Below are positions 1 to 5,158 of a stretch of 5,158 nt of DNA, piece by piece. Every line of letters begins with the position of its first letter. Position 1 is the stretch's first letter. The stretch lies in assembly GCA_011773795.1 (NCBI GenBank), contig WVWW01000055.1, positions 7,222 through 12,379 on the forward strand. Reading direction: 5' to 3'. Source of the stretch: Acidobacteriota bacterium (GTDB lineage: Bacteria; Acidobacteriota; Polarisedimenticolia; Polarisedimenticolales; Polarisedimenticolaceae). The notes under the pieces are model-generated. The model did not search any database. It worked only from the letters and a program-made list of their open reading frames with translations, and was not told the DNA's origin. A program made the translations under genes and the position numbers.

Positions 1-406
1 AGGGATGAAGCAGGTCGGTCAGACCGTTGATGACCGGCACGCCGCTGAACTTTGCCAGATCCTCGACGAGACGGTGGCTGAACGTCCGGCACATGGCCGC
101 GTCGACCCAGCGCTCGAGGTTTTTCCCGACGTCCTCGACCGACTCGCGCACCCCGATCTTCCCGTCGGCGGCCGTGTAGTAGATCGCGTGGCCCCCGAGC
201 TGCGTCATGCCCGCCTCGAAGGTCACGCGGGTCCGCAGCGACGGCTTCTCGAAGTACATGAAGAGCGTGCGCCCGGCCAGCGCGTCACGGTACTTGGCGG
301 GATTCGCCTTGACGTCCTCGGCCAGCGACAGGATTCGCTGCAACTCGTCGGGAGTGAAATCCAGCAGGGAGATCAGATCGCGTCCGGTCAAGCTCGCGCC
401 GTCCAT
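1..406 (-). CDS. argF: Ornithine carbamoyltransferase, N-terminal 135 codons (cut by left window edge)
   Basis: Cytoplasmic enzyme that joins carbamoyl phosphate to ornithine to give citrulline in arginine biosynthesis. The visible part is the carbamoyl-phosphate-binding domain. It shows the phosphate-binding motif FEKPSLRTR (residues 52-60, with Ser56, Arg58, Thr59, Arg60), then LGGHA (70-74), a GVRESVEDV helix (85-93), CRTFSH with Arg107 and His111, and GVPVINGLTDLLHP (122-135), which is the start of the family's HPxQ motif and is cut by the edge. The family is usually a little over 300 residues, so more than half is missing. The ATG is the only standard start after an in-frame TGA at 461-463, and it has GGAGGA upstream. 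Second motif residue is Leu where the textbook motif STRTR has Thr; acetyl- and succinylornithine carbamoyltransferases also vary there, but the INGLTDLLHP segment fits ordinary ornithine enzymes better. Anabolic argF is assumed over catabolic arcB because no arginine deiminase gene is seen. Confidence 0.93.
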   Translation of the reverse strand, partial: MDGASLTGRDLISLLDFTPDELQRILSLAEDVKANPAKYRDALAGRTLFMYFEKPSLRTRVTFEAGMTQLGGHAIYYTAADGKIGVRESVEDVGKNLERWVDAAMCRTFSHRLVEDLAKFSGVPVINGLTDLLHP

Positions 407-410
407 CGGG

Positions 411-416
411 TCCTCC
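411..416 (-). promoter_or_regulatory. Ribosome binding site of argF
   Basis: GGAGGA on the minus strand, four bases (CCCG) before the ATG at 404-406. It supports this start, which is also the only ATG, GTG or TTG in frame before the upstream stop. Confidence 0.75.
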
Positions 417-435
417 AGCGGGATGAACCGGCGAG

Positions 436-464
436 AGTCTAGGAGCGGCCCGGTGGACTGTCAA
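436..464 (-). promoter_or_regulatory. Putative sigma70-type promoter of argF
   Basis: On the minus strand a perfect -35 box TTGACA (459-464) is followed by exactly 17 bases and the -10 box TAGACT (436-441, four of six matches to TATAAT). Transcription would begin near 429-430, giving a leader of roughly 23-25 bases that contains the GGAGGA site. The -35 box begins only seven bases after the stop codon of the preceding gene, so argF probably has its own promoter rather than relying on the pilus genes. No arginine-repressor operator could be made out. Assumes a housekeeping sigma factor with standard preference. Confidence 0.55.
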
Positions 465-470
465 GACTGG

Positions 471-1058
471 CTAACGGATCTCGGCCAGCTCCTTCCGGGC
501 CGCGGCCAGGTCCTCTTGAGCGGCGGCGAGGCTCTCTTCGGTCAGACGTAACCGCTCGGCCTGGTTCTTACCCTCCCAGGCTCCTTTGTCGTCGTCGGCG
601 GGCTTCGCGCTGCCGAGCAGCGGGTTGCGCAGCTTGGCCAGGCGCTTTTCGATCTCGGTGACTTTTTGCTGCGCCGCGGTCACTTTTTTTCGAGCTTCGG
701 CTCGGCGTTGCTCCGTGTCCCGCTGAGCCTGCTGGCTCGCCTGGAGCTGCGCCAGCGGGTCCGACGCGGGCTTCGGCTTGGCCGCAGGCTCGGAGCCGGC
801 CTCGGCATCGGGGCTCGGCGCGGCCTGCGCGTCCGATTGTTGACGGCCCTTACCGGCCGACTTGGCGGCGGAGGTCTCCGCCTTGGCCCGTTTGGACTTG
901 CCGTACTTGCGCTCCAGGTCCGCGGTCGTGAACGTCAGCGCCTCTTCTTCGTCGGCCTTCGGTTTCGGTTTCTTCTTGGGGTCGGAGTCCTTGGTCTGGC
1001 CGGCAATTGCGGTCGAGACGCAGAGGACGAACAGCAGGCCGAGAATCCGGAAACGCAT
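471..1058 (-). CDS. Secreted alanine/lysine-rich coiled-coil protein of unknown function
   Basis: I do not recognise a named family. The 195-residue product starts with a classic signal peptide: basic MRFR, a hydrophobic core, and an AIA-type signal peptidase I site near residues 17-19, so it should be exported to the periplasm or beyond; there is no lipobox cysteine at the cleavage point. Then follow a Lys/Glu/Asp-rich linker (21-40), a short motif LTFTTADLERKYG (41-53), a disordered Ala/Pro/Lys stretch (54-98), and two strongly helical segments (about 100-145 and 160-195) broken by RNPLLGS, which could fold as a coiled-coil hairpin. The ATG is chosen over an upstream in-frame start at 1118 because AGGAGGTGA sits four bases before it and the signal peptide begins there. 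It lies 72 bases after the PilX-like gene and 64 before argF. The motif-plus-coiled-coil layout is reminiscent of secreted hypothetical proteins of Acidobacteriota, from memory only. A pilus or envelope scaffold role is speculation. Confidence 0.82.
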   Translation of the reverse strand: MRFRILGLLFVLCVSTAIAGQTKDSDPKKKPKPKADEEEALTFTTADLERKYGKSKRAKAETSAAKSAGKGRQQSDAQAAPSPDAEAGSEPAAKPKPASDPLAQLQASQQAQRDTEQRRAEARKKVTAAQQKVTEIEKRLAKLRNPLLGSAKPADDDKGAWEGKNQAERLRLTEESLAAAQEDLAAARKELAEIR

Positions 1059-1062
1059 GGCG

Positions 1063-1071
1063 TCACCTCCT
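1063..1071 (-). promoter_or_regulatory. Perfect Shine-Dalgarno that sets the start at 1058
   Basis: AGGAGGTGA on the minus strand is fully complementary to the usual 16S rRNA 3' end and lies four bases before the ATG at 1056-1058. It rejects the longer reading that begins at 1118 and implies efficient translation independent of the preceding gene. Confidence 0.85.
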
Positions 1072-1077
1072 GCCGCG

Positions 1078-1106
1078 AATCTAGAGCCTGGTGCTGGAGA
1101 GGTCAC
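1078..1106 (-). promoter_or_regulatory. Possible internal promoter of the secreted coiled-coil gene
   Basis: On the minus strand GTGACC (1101-1106, four of six matches to TTGACA) is followed by exactly 17 bases and TAGATT (1078-1083, four of six matches to TATAAT). The -10 box is nearly the same as that of the argF promoter (TAGACT) with the same spacing. Transcription would start near 1071, right at the Shine-Dalgarno, leaving a very short leader of about 13-16 bases. Each box is imperfect, so this may be chance. Confidence 0.3.
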
Positions 1107-1130
1107 GTCGGGGGCCAAAAAACCGCCCGT

Positions 1131-2972
1131 TTATTCTCTTTCGGTGACCCAGCCGGTCACCGTGACCCGGGGGAGATCCCACCCGACGGGCGGGAAGCCG
1201 TCGAGGATCGAGGCGTCGAAGATCAGCCGAGGGGTCGGCTGAGATCCGTCGGCGACCACCTGGGTGACCCCACCGACCGCGACGACGCTACCGTAGACCG
1301 TCCCCGTCCCGGTCGCCTCGAAAGCGCCTTGGTTGATCAGCAGCCCGTGCATCGACACCGGCATCGTGATCGCCGGGCCGCGGTCGTCCCTGATGCCGGC
1401 ATCGAGGATCGTGGGCGCGTCGAACGCGGTCCCGGACGTCGTCGGGTAGTCGAGATTCACGAACGACTCCCCGGCGTCAAAGGCTCCGTCGGAGTCGGCG
1501 TCGAGGAACGGCTCACCGGGGGCGCGGATCTGCCGGTCGACTCCCGTCGCCGCGTTGAAACCGAAACTCACGGCGTTGGCGTAGAGCACCCCGCGGAAGT
1601 CCCAGCCGCCGGTGATCGTGATCGCCGGGGTCAGGTTGTCCATCGCCCCGTTCAGGTCGTCGTCGTGCGGTGCGAGCCCGTCCGTCGTGTCGAAGAAGAA
1701 GATCCCCTCGCGGCCGTCCGTCAACGCCTGAAGCGTCCCGGCGGCACCCACGCCGTCCTCCACGAAGCGGGTCCCGTCCCAGGAGAAGTAGTGGACACCG
1801 CGTTCGCCGGAGGTCGCCACCGCCTTCCAGTCGTCGTAGTCGTAGTACGGGCATCCGACGAGGAGCTGATCCTGGAACACGTGGGAGTAGACATCGCAAC
1901 ACGGTCCCGGTGGCGGGTCCCCGGAGGTCCAGCCGCCCCACGGAGACGGGTAGGGGTGCGGGTCGGTCGGCACCGCGGGTGCGACGAGATTGAGTGCCGG
2001 GAGGAACCGTACCCACGGATCCTCGGCCGCTTGACCGGCGACCTCGGTGGTCCAGTCGGCCCAGCTCAACGTCGACAACAGAGCGTCGGCGCGAGGCACG
2101 ACCGGGAGCTCACGGGGAAGACCGGACGGGAGATCGCCGATCGTCGCGGGCAACCGCATCGACTCGACCGCCGTCACGGCGCCCCAGTGAACCGTCATCG
2201 GTGTGCCGGTCAGCGTCAGTTCGGCACAGGAATGCAGCGGACCGTAGGCGCCCCAGTACGGCACCTCCCCGAGCATTGCCGTGACCTCGCGTTCGGCCGC
2301 AACGCGTCCGGTGGCCGTGTTGAGCAGCCGCACCAGGACCCGTACGGTGGCCAGACCGTAGCGCCCCCAACCGCCGCCGGCCACGCGGGCGTACGGTGGC
2401 GCGAACAGATCGATACGAGCGATGCGGAAGGCCAGGTTGTTTCCGGGGTAGCCCGGGAGCAGCGTTTGCTCCAACGCCCGGAGGTAGACTGCGGACGTCG
2501 AGTCCGCCTCGTCGATCACGATGTCCGGCCCGTCCTCGGTGCCGAGAAACTGGTGCAGCGCGCCGACGCGATAGGGTCGATCGAAGATGTCGTCGAGCGT
2601 GTCGCCATCGAGGTCCACACCCTGCTTGTAGTAGGGCGCCGAGCCGAGGGTCCCGTCGGCGTTCGTCACGTCGTTGGGATCGTAGGGATCCGTCTCGTCG
2701 ATGATCCTGCGCCGGGTCCGGTCGACATCGGCGAGCGCCGGCACGGCCACACCGCCGGCCGGGGAATCGAACCAGCTCTTGACCACGCGTAGGGTGGACT
2801 GGCCGGCGAAGTAAGCCTGGGCCGAGAGCCGCTCGTTCTGCGCGATACGGTTCTCGGTTTCGGCCATCAAGAGAAAGGAGATTCCCAGCAGCGCGAGGAC
2901 GACCGTCACCAGCAGCGCGATCACCAGCGCCGAGCCCCGCTCGCGATCCGCTCGCCGGACACCTTCCTGCAC
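1131..2972 (-). CDS. Large PilX-like minor type IV pilin with EF-hand-like loops
   Basis: The 613-residue product begins with a short basic leader and then RGSALVIALLVTVVLALLG (12-30), the N-terminal pattern of PilX proteins, continuing as a membrane helix to about residue 36 and the amphipathic segment AETENRIAQNERLSAQAYFAG (37-57). PilX and the related GspK lack the Glu at mature position 5, and so does this one; prepilin peptidase would cut after Gly13. Classical PilX is about 200 residues, so some 400 are extra. The head has acidic loops of EF-hand type: DLDGDTLDD (120-128), DDDLNGAMD (437-445) and the canonical DADSDGAFDAGE (491-502). A Gly/Val-rich end (553-574, GTGTVYGSVVAVGGV) looks beta-structured. 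GTG is the only possible start after the in-frame TAA at 3018-3020 and has GAGGA six bases upstream. It follows the PilW-like gene by 37 bases, surely in one operon. Role inferred: pilus tip or priming component. Confidence 0.88.
   Translation of the reverse strand: MQEGVRRADRERGSALVIALLVTVVLALLGISFLLMAETENRIAQNERLSAQAYFAGQSTLRVVKSWFDSPAGGVAVPALADVDRTRRRIIDETDPYDPNDVTNADGTLGSAPYYKQGVDLDGDTLDDIFDRPYRVGALHQFLGTEDGPDIVIDEADSTSAVYLRALEQTLLPGYPGNNLAFRIARIDLFAPPYARVAGGGWGRYGLATVRVLVRLLNTATGRVAAEREVTAMLGEVPYWGAYGPLHSCAELTLTGTPMTVHWGAVTAVESMRLPATIGDLPSGLPRELPVVPRADALLSTLSWADWTTEVAGQAAEDPWVRFLPALNLVAPAVPTDPHPYPSPWGGWTSGDPPPGPCCDVYSHVFQDQLLVGCPYYDYDDWKAVATSGERGVHYFSWDGTRFVEDGVGAAGTLQALTDGREGIFFFDTTDGLAPHDDDLNGAMDNLTPAITITGGWDFRGVLYANAVSFGFNAATGVDRQIRAPGEPFLDADSDGAFDAGESFVNLDYPTTSGTAFDAPTILDAGIRDDRGPAITMPVSMHGLLINQGAFEATGTGTVYGSVVAVGGVTQVVADGSQPTPRLIFDASILDGFPPVGWDLPRVTVTGWVTERE
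1142..1162. repeat. Perfect 8-bp inverted repeat inside the end of the PilX-like gene
   Basis: CGGTGACC (1142-1149) and GGTCACCG (1155-1162) are perfect reverse complements with a five-base loop. The right arm overlaps a second near-palindrome, GGTCAC-C-GTGACC (1155-1167). The stem ends nine bases before the stop codon. On the minus strand a run of six T lies about 20 bases further on, too far for a normal rho-independent terminator. The same bases encode Val-Thr pairs (VTVTGWVTE), which may fully explain the repeat. Confidence 0.5.
1467..1502 (-). other. EF-hand-type calcium-binding loop in the PilX-like protein
   Basis: Residues 491-502 read DADSDGAFDAGE, matching the EF-hand loop pattern of Asp at positions 1, 3, 5 and 9, Gly at 6 and Glu at 12. 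Such loops bind calcium in dockerins and in the pilus protein PilY1. The flanking sequence is not clearly helical, so it may be a loop within a beta domain. Calcium binding is inferred from the pattern. Confidence 0.6.
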
Positions 2973-2978
2973 TAGACG

Positions 2979-2983
2979 TCCTC
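2979..2983 (-). promoter_or_regulatory. Ribosome binding site of the PilX-like gene
   Basis: GAGGA on the minus strand, six bases before the GTG at 2970-2972. It supports the GTG start, which is the only usable start codon between here and the in-frame TAA at 3018-3020. Confidence 0.65.
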
Positions 2984-3009
2984 GTGGGCGCGCGCCCGAG
3001 GAAGCGCGA

Positions 3010-5158
3010 TCACTCCCTTACCTCGACACGGACCGTGTCGACGCCGGTGCAATCCTGACCCGAGAAGGTCTGATCCACCTCGGCGGTGATGAGGTAGTGG
3101 CCCGGTTCGAAGTACCCCAGCGGGGTCCCGCTCGGCGTGGCGATCCAGTTCCAGGTCCAAGAGGTCCCGCCGGAGCCGAGCACCTTCGTCCAGGTGCTCC
3201 CGTCCGAGCCTTTCTCCCACGTGACGCGCGCCTCGGTGTGGACGGCGCCGGGATCGGCGTAGTCGACCTCGACGGAAACCGATTCCGAGCCGGAAACGTC
3301 CTCGGTGGCGGACGGTTGGCGGATCATGACGCGGCCGCTGAAGGCGCAACTCGGAGCCGCGGCGATCGAGGGGGCCGACTCGTTGGGCGGCAGACAGCGG
3401 TCGACCGCTTGCACCTTGAAGTAGGCCGTCTGCCCGGTCGGGATCGTGATCGGGTCGGTGTACTCCGTGACGTTGGCGACCTGTTCCAGGAAGGTGTAGG
3501 TGAGCGGCTCCGGCGATGACGAATCCTGGAGCGCCGAGCGGTAGATCTTGTAGGTGTCGATATGGGCGGCGTCGCCGTTGACGTCGTCGTAAACCGCGGA
3601 CCAGCGGATGCGGACGCCGGATGCGGTGTCGTAGTGGGCCTGAACACCGTCGGGCGCCATCGGGTCGACGTCGCCCCAGGATTGTGCCGCCGCCTCGTCG
3701 CTCGGCGACCCCTCGATCCCGCAGGCATCCACCGCGGTGACCTTGTAGTAGTGCGGGACACAGCGCGGGGCCTGCATATCGGAGTAGATCGGCACCGGGA
3801 GGTCGGGGATGTCGTTTTCGTCGGCGATGCGGTTCGAGCTCGATGGCGTGAAGCCGGGGTTTTGACTGCGGTAAACCCGGTATCCCGCCAGGTCGCGGAT
3901 CGCCGGCGAGGCCGGATCGCCGCCCGTCGACCCCGTGTTCTCCCCGGTCGCCGTCCAGTCGAGGTCGATCTGCCCCGTCGTGCCGGTGGCATTGAGCGAT
4001 GCCACCGAAGCGGGCGTATTCGTGTTCGCGGTCGTGACCAGGTCGGTCGGCCCGAGAGGCGAAACGTTTCCGGCGGCGTCGACGGCCTGTAAGGAGAAGT
4101 AGTACGGCGTGTCGTCGGTCAGGCCCTCGACGTAGGCGCCCGGCAGCAACGAGGACTGCATCTGTTCCAGCGCGCTCGAATCGGTCCCGTACGCCACGCG
4201 GTAGTAGGCCACGCCGTCATGCCCCGGATTCGGCGGCCAGTGGACGACCAGGCCGCCGCAGTGTCCCGGGTAGAGCCGCGGCGTCGCGGGAGCGCCGGGC
4301 GGGGTCAGGTCCGCCTGGAGGTCCGGGATCGCCCCGCGCCCGAGGTTCGGCGGAGCGATCTCACCGTCGAGTCGGAACTTGCGGAACTGCCGCGTGTCCG
4401 GGTCGGCGTCGTCCGCGTCGAGCCAGTGCGGATCGGCGTCGCGAGTCAAGGCCTCGATCTCGACGCCGATCCGCCGCACGGCGGCCCGTGTCGCGACGGC
4501 CAGGGCGGTCTCGTCTCCGCCCGGCGGCGCCAGTTCCACGCCGGCGCGATCGAAGTAACGGAACCTCAGCGATCTCACGTTGTCGACGACCGGCATCCGG
4601 CGGCTGAAGCTGGTCCCGCAGCAGCCGCTCGGGTCGTTCTCGAGCACCAGCTTGTACAGGGTGTAGGGTGGGTCGGACTGGCTCAGGTCGACTCGGCCGA
4701 TGCTGACCGCCTCGATCGAGCCGTCTCGGACGGTGTCCCCCACGTCGGCGTTGAAGGCCAGGGTCTCGCTGCTGCTGCCGTCGGGTTTGGCCAGCACGTA
4801 ACTGACGATCTCGTCGTTGCCCGTGGAGACGGTCCCGTACGCCGATCCCGTGCCGGCCAGCGCCTGTTCGGGCAGGTCGACCTCGATCGAATCGTCGGCG
4901 TCGTAGTCGGCGCGCACGGTGATCGCCGTCGCGAACGCGGCTTCGAGCTGCTCGTCGGGACGTCCGCGGTCGCCGTCGGGATCGGTGTTGAACCCGGCCA
5001 TGCGGATGTCCGACGTGAGCACATCGAAGGCGACCCGCGCGACCTGCTGCTGTTCGGTGACGTTCTCGCCCTGCTTGTACGCCAAACGTGCGCGATCGTA
5101 GACGACCAGCGCCACGGTCGTGGCAAGAGCCAGGATCGTGATCGAGACCAACAGCTCG
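3010..5158 (-). CDS. PilW-like prepilin with three FnIII domains and a C-terminal Ig-like domain (5' end outside window)
   Basis: Minor type IV pilin, expected in the inner membrane before assembly and then in the pilus or priming complex. The 715 visible residues open with ELLVSITILALATTVALVV, the hydrophobic helix of a prepilin; the leading Glu would be mature position 5, so the start codon, leader and GFTLI-type cleavage site are just beyond the edge. A TTG at 5149-5151 is the Leu codon of that helix, not a start. The segment QVARVAFDVLTSDIRMAGF (38-56) is typical of PilW. A pilin-type head extends to about 275. Three FnIII domains follow at about 285-377, 381-492 and 497-603, each with the strand-B Trp (VVHW, LDLDW-like, RIRW), a Y-x-V/I-Y motif and a QAVD/TAVD motif. 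An Ig-like beta domain (604-715) ends in VRVEVRE. Classical PilW is under 400 residues. Vicinal cysteines occur at 179-180. It precedes the PilX-like gene by 37 bases. Confidence 0.9.
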   Translation of the reverse strand, partial: ELLVSITILALATTVALVVYDRARLAYKQGENVTEQQQVARVAFDVLTSDIRMAGFNTDPDGDRGRPDEQLEAAFATAITVRADYDADDSIEVDLPEQALAGTGSAYGTVSTGNDEIVSYVLAKPDGSSSETLAFNADVGDTVRDGSIEAVSIGRVDLSQSDPPYTLYKLVLENDPSGCCGTSFSRRMPVVDNVRSLRFRYFDRAGVELAPPGGDETALAVATRAAVRRIGVEIEALTRDADPHWLDADDADPDTRQFRKFRLDGEIAPPNLGRGAIPDLQADLTPPGAPATPRLYPGHCGGLVVHWPPNPGHDGVAYYRVAYGTDSSALEQMQSSLLPGAYVEGLTDDTPYYFSLQAVDAAGNVSPLGPTDLVTTANTNTPASVASLNATGTTGQIDLDWTATGENTGSTGGDPASPAIRDLAGYRVYRSQNPGFTPSSSNRIADENDIPDLPVPIYSDMQAPRCVPHYYKVTAVDACGIEGSPSDEAAAQSWGDVDPMAPDGVQAHYDTASGVRIRWSAVYDDVNGDAAHIDTYKIYRSALQDSSSPEPLTYTFLEQVANVTEYTDPITIPTGQTAYFKVQAVDRCLPPNESAPSIAAAPSCAFSGRVMIRQPSATEDVSGSESVSVEVDYADPGAVHTEARVTWEKGSDGSTWTKVLGSGGTSWTWNWIATPSGTPLGYFEPGHYLITAEVDQTFSGQDCTGVDTVRVEVRE
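3349..4305 (-). other. Three tandem fibronectin type III domains in the PilW-like protein
   Basis: The domains lie at about 4027-4305, 3682-4017 and 3349-3669. All three share a Trp near the start (LVVHWPPN, IDLDWTAT, VRIRWSAV), a paired-Tyr strand (YYRVAYG, YRVYRS, YKIYRS), and a closing strand (FSLQAVDAAGN, YKVTAVDACG, FKVQAVDRC). The second and third are most alike, sharing the YRS strand and cysteines near the AVD motif, which suggests a local duplication that has since diverged; at the DNA level the copies are not obvious repeats. The second domain has a pair of cysteines (RCVPHYYKVTAVDAC) placed for a disulfide. Confidence 0.85.

Noticed and set aside
5..442. Plus-strand open frame of 145 codons at the left edge.
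   Set aside because: It is antisense to argF, whose motifs are unmistakable, and its product has no recognisable features.
407..470. Terminator between the coiled-coil gene and argF.
   Set aside because: No stem followed by a T run on the minus strand; the gap is occupied by the promoter-like element and ribosome binding site.
1059..1118. Extended N-terminus for the coiled-coil protein starting at 1118.
   Set aside because: It would bury the signal peptide behind 20 extra residues and ignore the perfect Shine-Dalgarno at 1063-1071.
1117..1162. Rho-independent terminator after the PilX-like gene (hairpin plus T6 run on the minus strand).
   Set aside because: The strong hairpin at 1142-1162 is about 20 bases from the T run and lies inside the gene; the sequence directly before the T run forms only a 4-bp stem with a long loop.
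666..2792. A 708-codon open frame on the plus strand antisense to the PilX-like gene and the coiled-coil gene.
   Set aside because: It starts at a TTG without a ribosome binding site, its product is extremely Arg/Val/Gly-rich with no domain, and it lies opposite two genes with clear signal sequences and motifs. Long antisense frames are expected in high-GC coding DNA.
3324..3992. Minus-strand frame of 222 codons inside the PilW-like gene, plus similar frames at 4683-5126 and 1513-2016.
   Set aside because: Arg/Ser/Thr/Pro-rich frame-shifted readings of the pilin genes; the main frame carries the FnIII and pilin motifs throughout, with no sign of a frameshift.

Overview
The window is a high-GC bacterial segment (roughly two thirds G+C by eye) in which every convincing gene lies on the minus strand. 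From right to left, in transcription order, they are: a PilW-like type IV prepilin carrying fibronectin type III (FnIII) domains, cut by the right edge; a large PilX-like minor pilin; a small secreted coiled-coil protein of unknown function; and the first 135 codons of ornithine carbamoyltransferase (argF), cut by the left edge. Long, arginine-rich open frames on the plus strand are shadows of these genes.

Layout. 3010-5158 encodes the PilW-like protein. Its N-terminal hydrophobic helix begins at the window edge with Glu-Leu-Leu, the usual sequence around position 5 of a mature type IV pilin, so the true start and the prepilin peptidase site lie just outside. After a pilin-like head come three tandem FnIII domains and a C-terminal Ig-like domain. 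A 37-base gap with a clear ribosome binding site leads to the PilX-like gene (1131-2972, GTG start), whose 613-residue product is much longer than a classical PilX and carries EF-hand-like acidic loops. A 72-base gap with a perfect Shine-Dalgarno sequence, and perhaps a promoter, leads to the 195-residue exported protein (471-1058). A 64-base gap holding a well-formed sigma70-type promoter leads to argF (1-406).

How they fit. The PilW-like and PilX-like proteins are expected to be minor components of a type IV pilus or related pseudopilus, placed at the tip or in the priming complex. The large extra domains suggest that this tip is built for adhesion or surface contact. The small exported coiled-coil protein is the last gene in the run and may share the transcript, but nothing in its sequence proves a pilus role. 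argF is arginine biosynthesis, functionally unrelated, and appears to have its own promoter.

Organism. High GC, PilW/PilX-type minor pilins and oversized pilin heads with beta-sandwich domains suggest a Gram-negative, environmental lineage such as Acidobacteriota or a deltaproteobacterial-type group. This is an impression from style, not a placement. No RNA gene, mobile element, CRISPR array or rho-independent terminator was found, and no gene-free stretch exceeds 72 bases.
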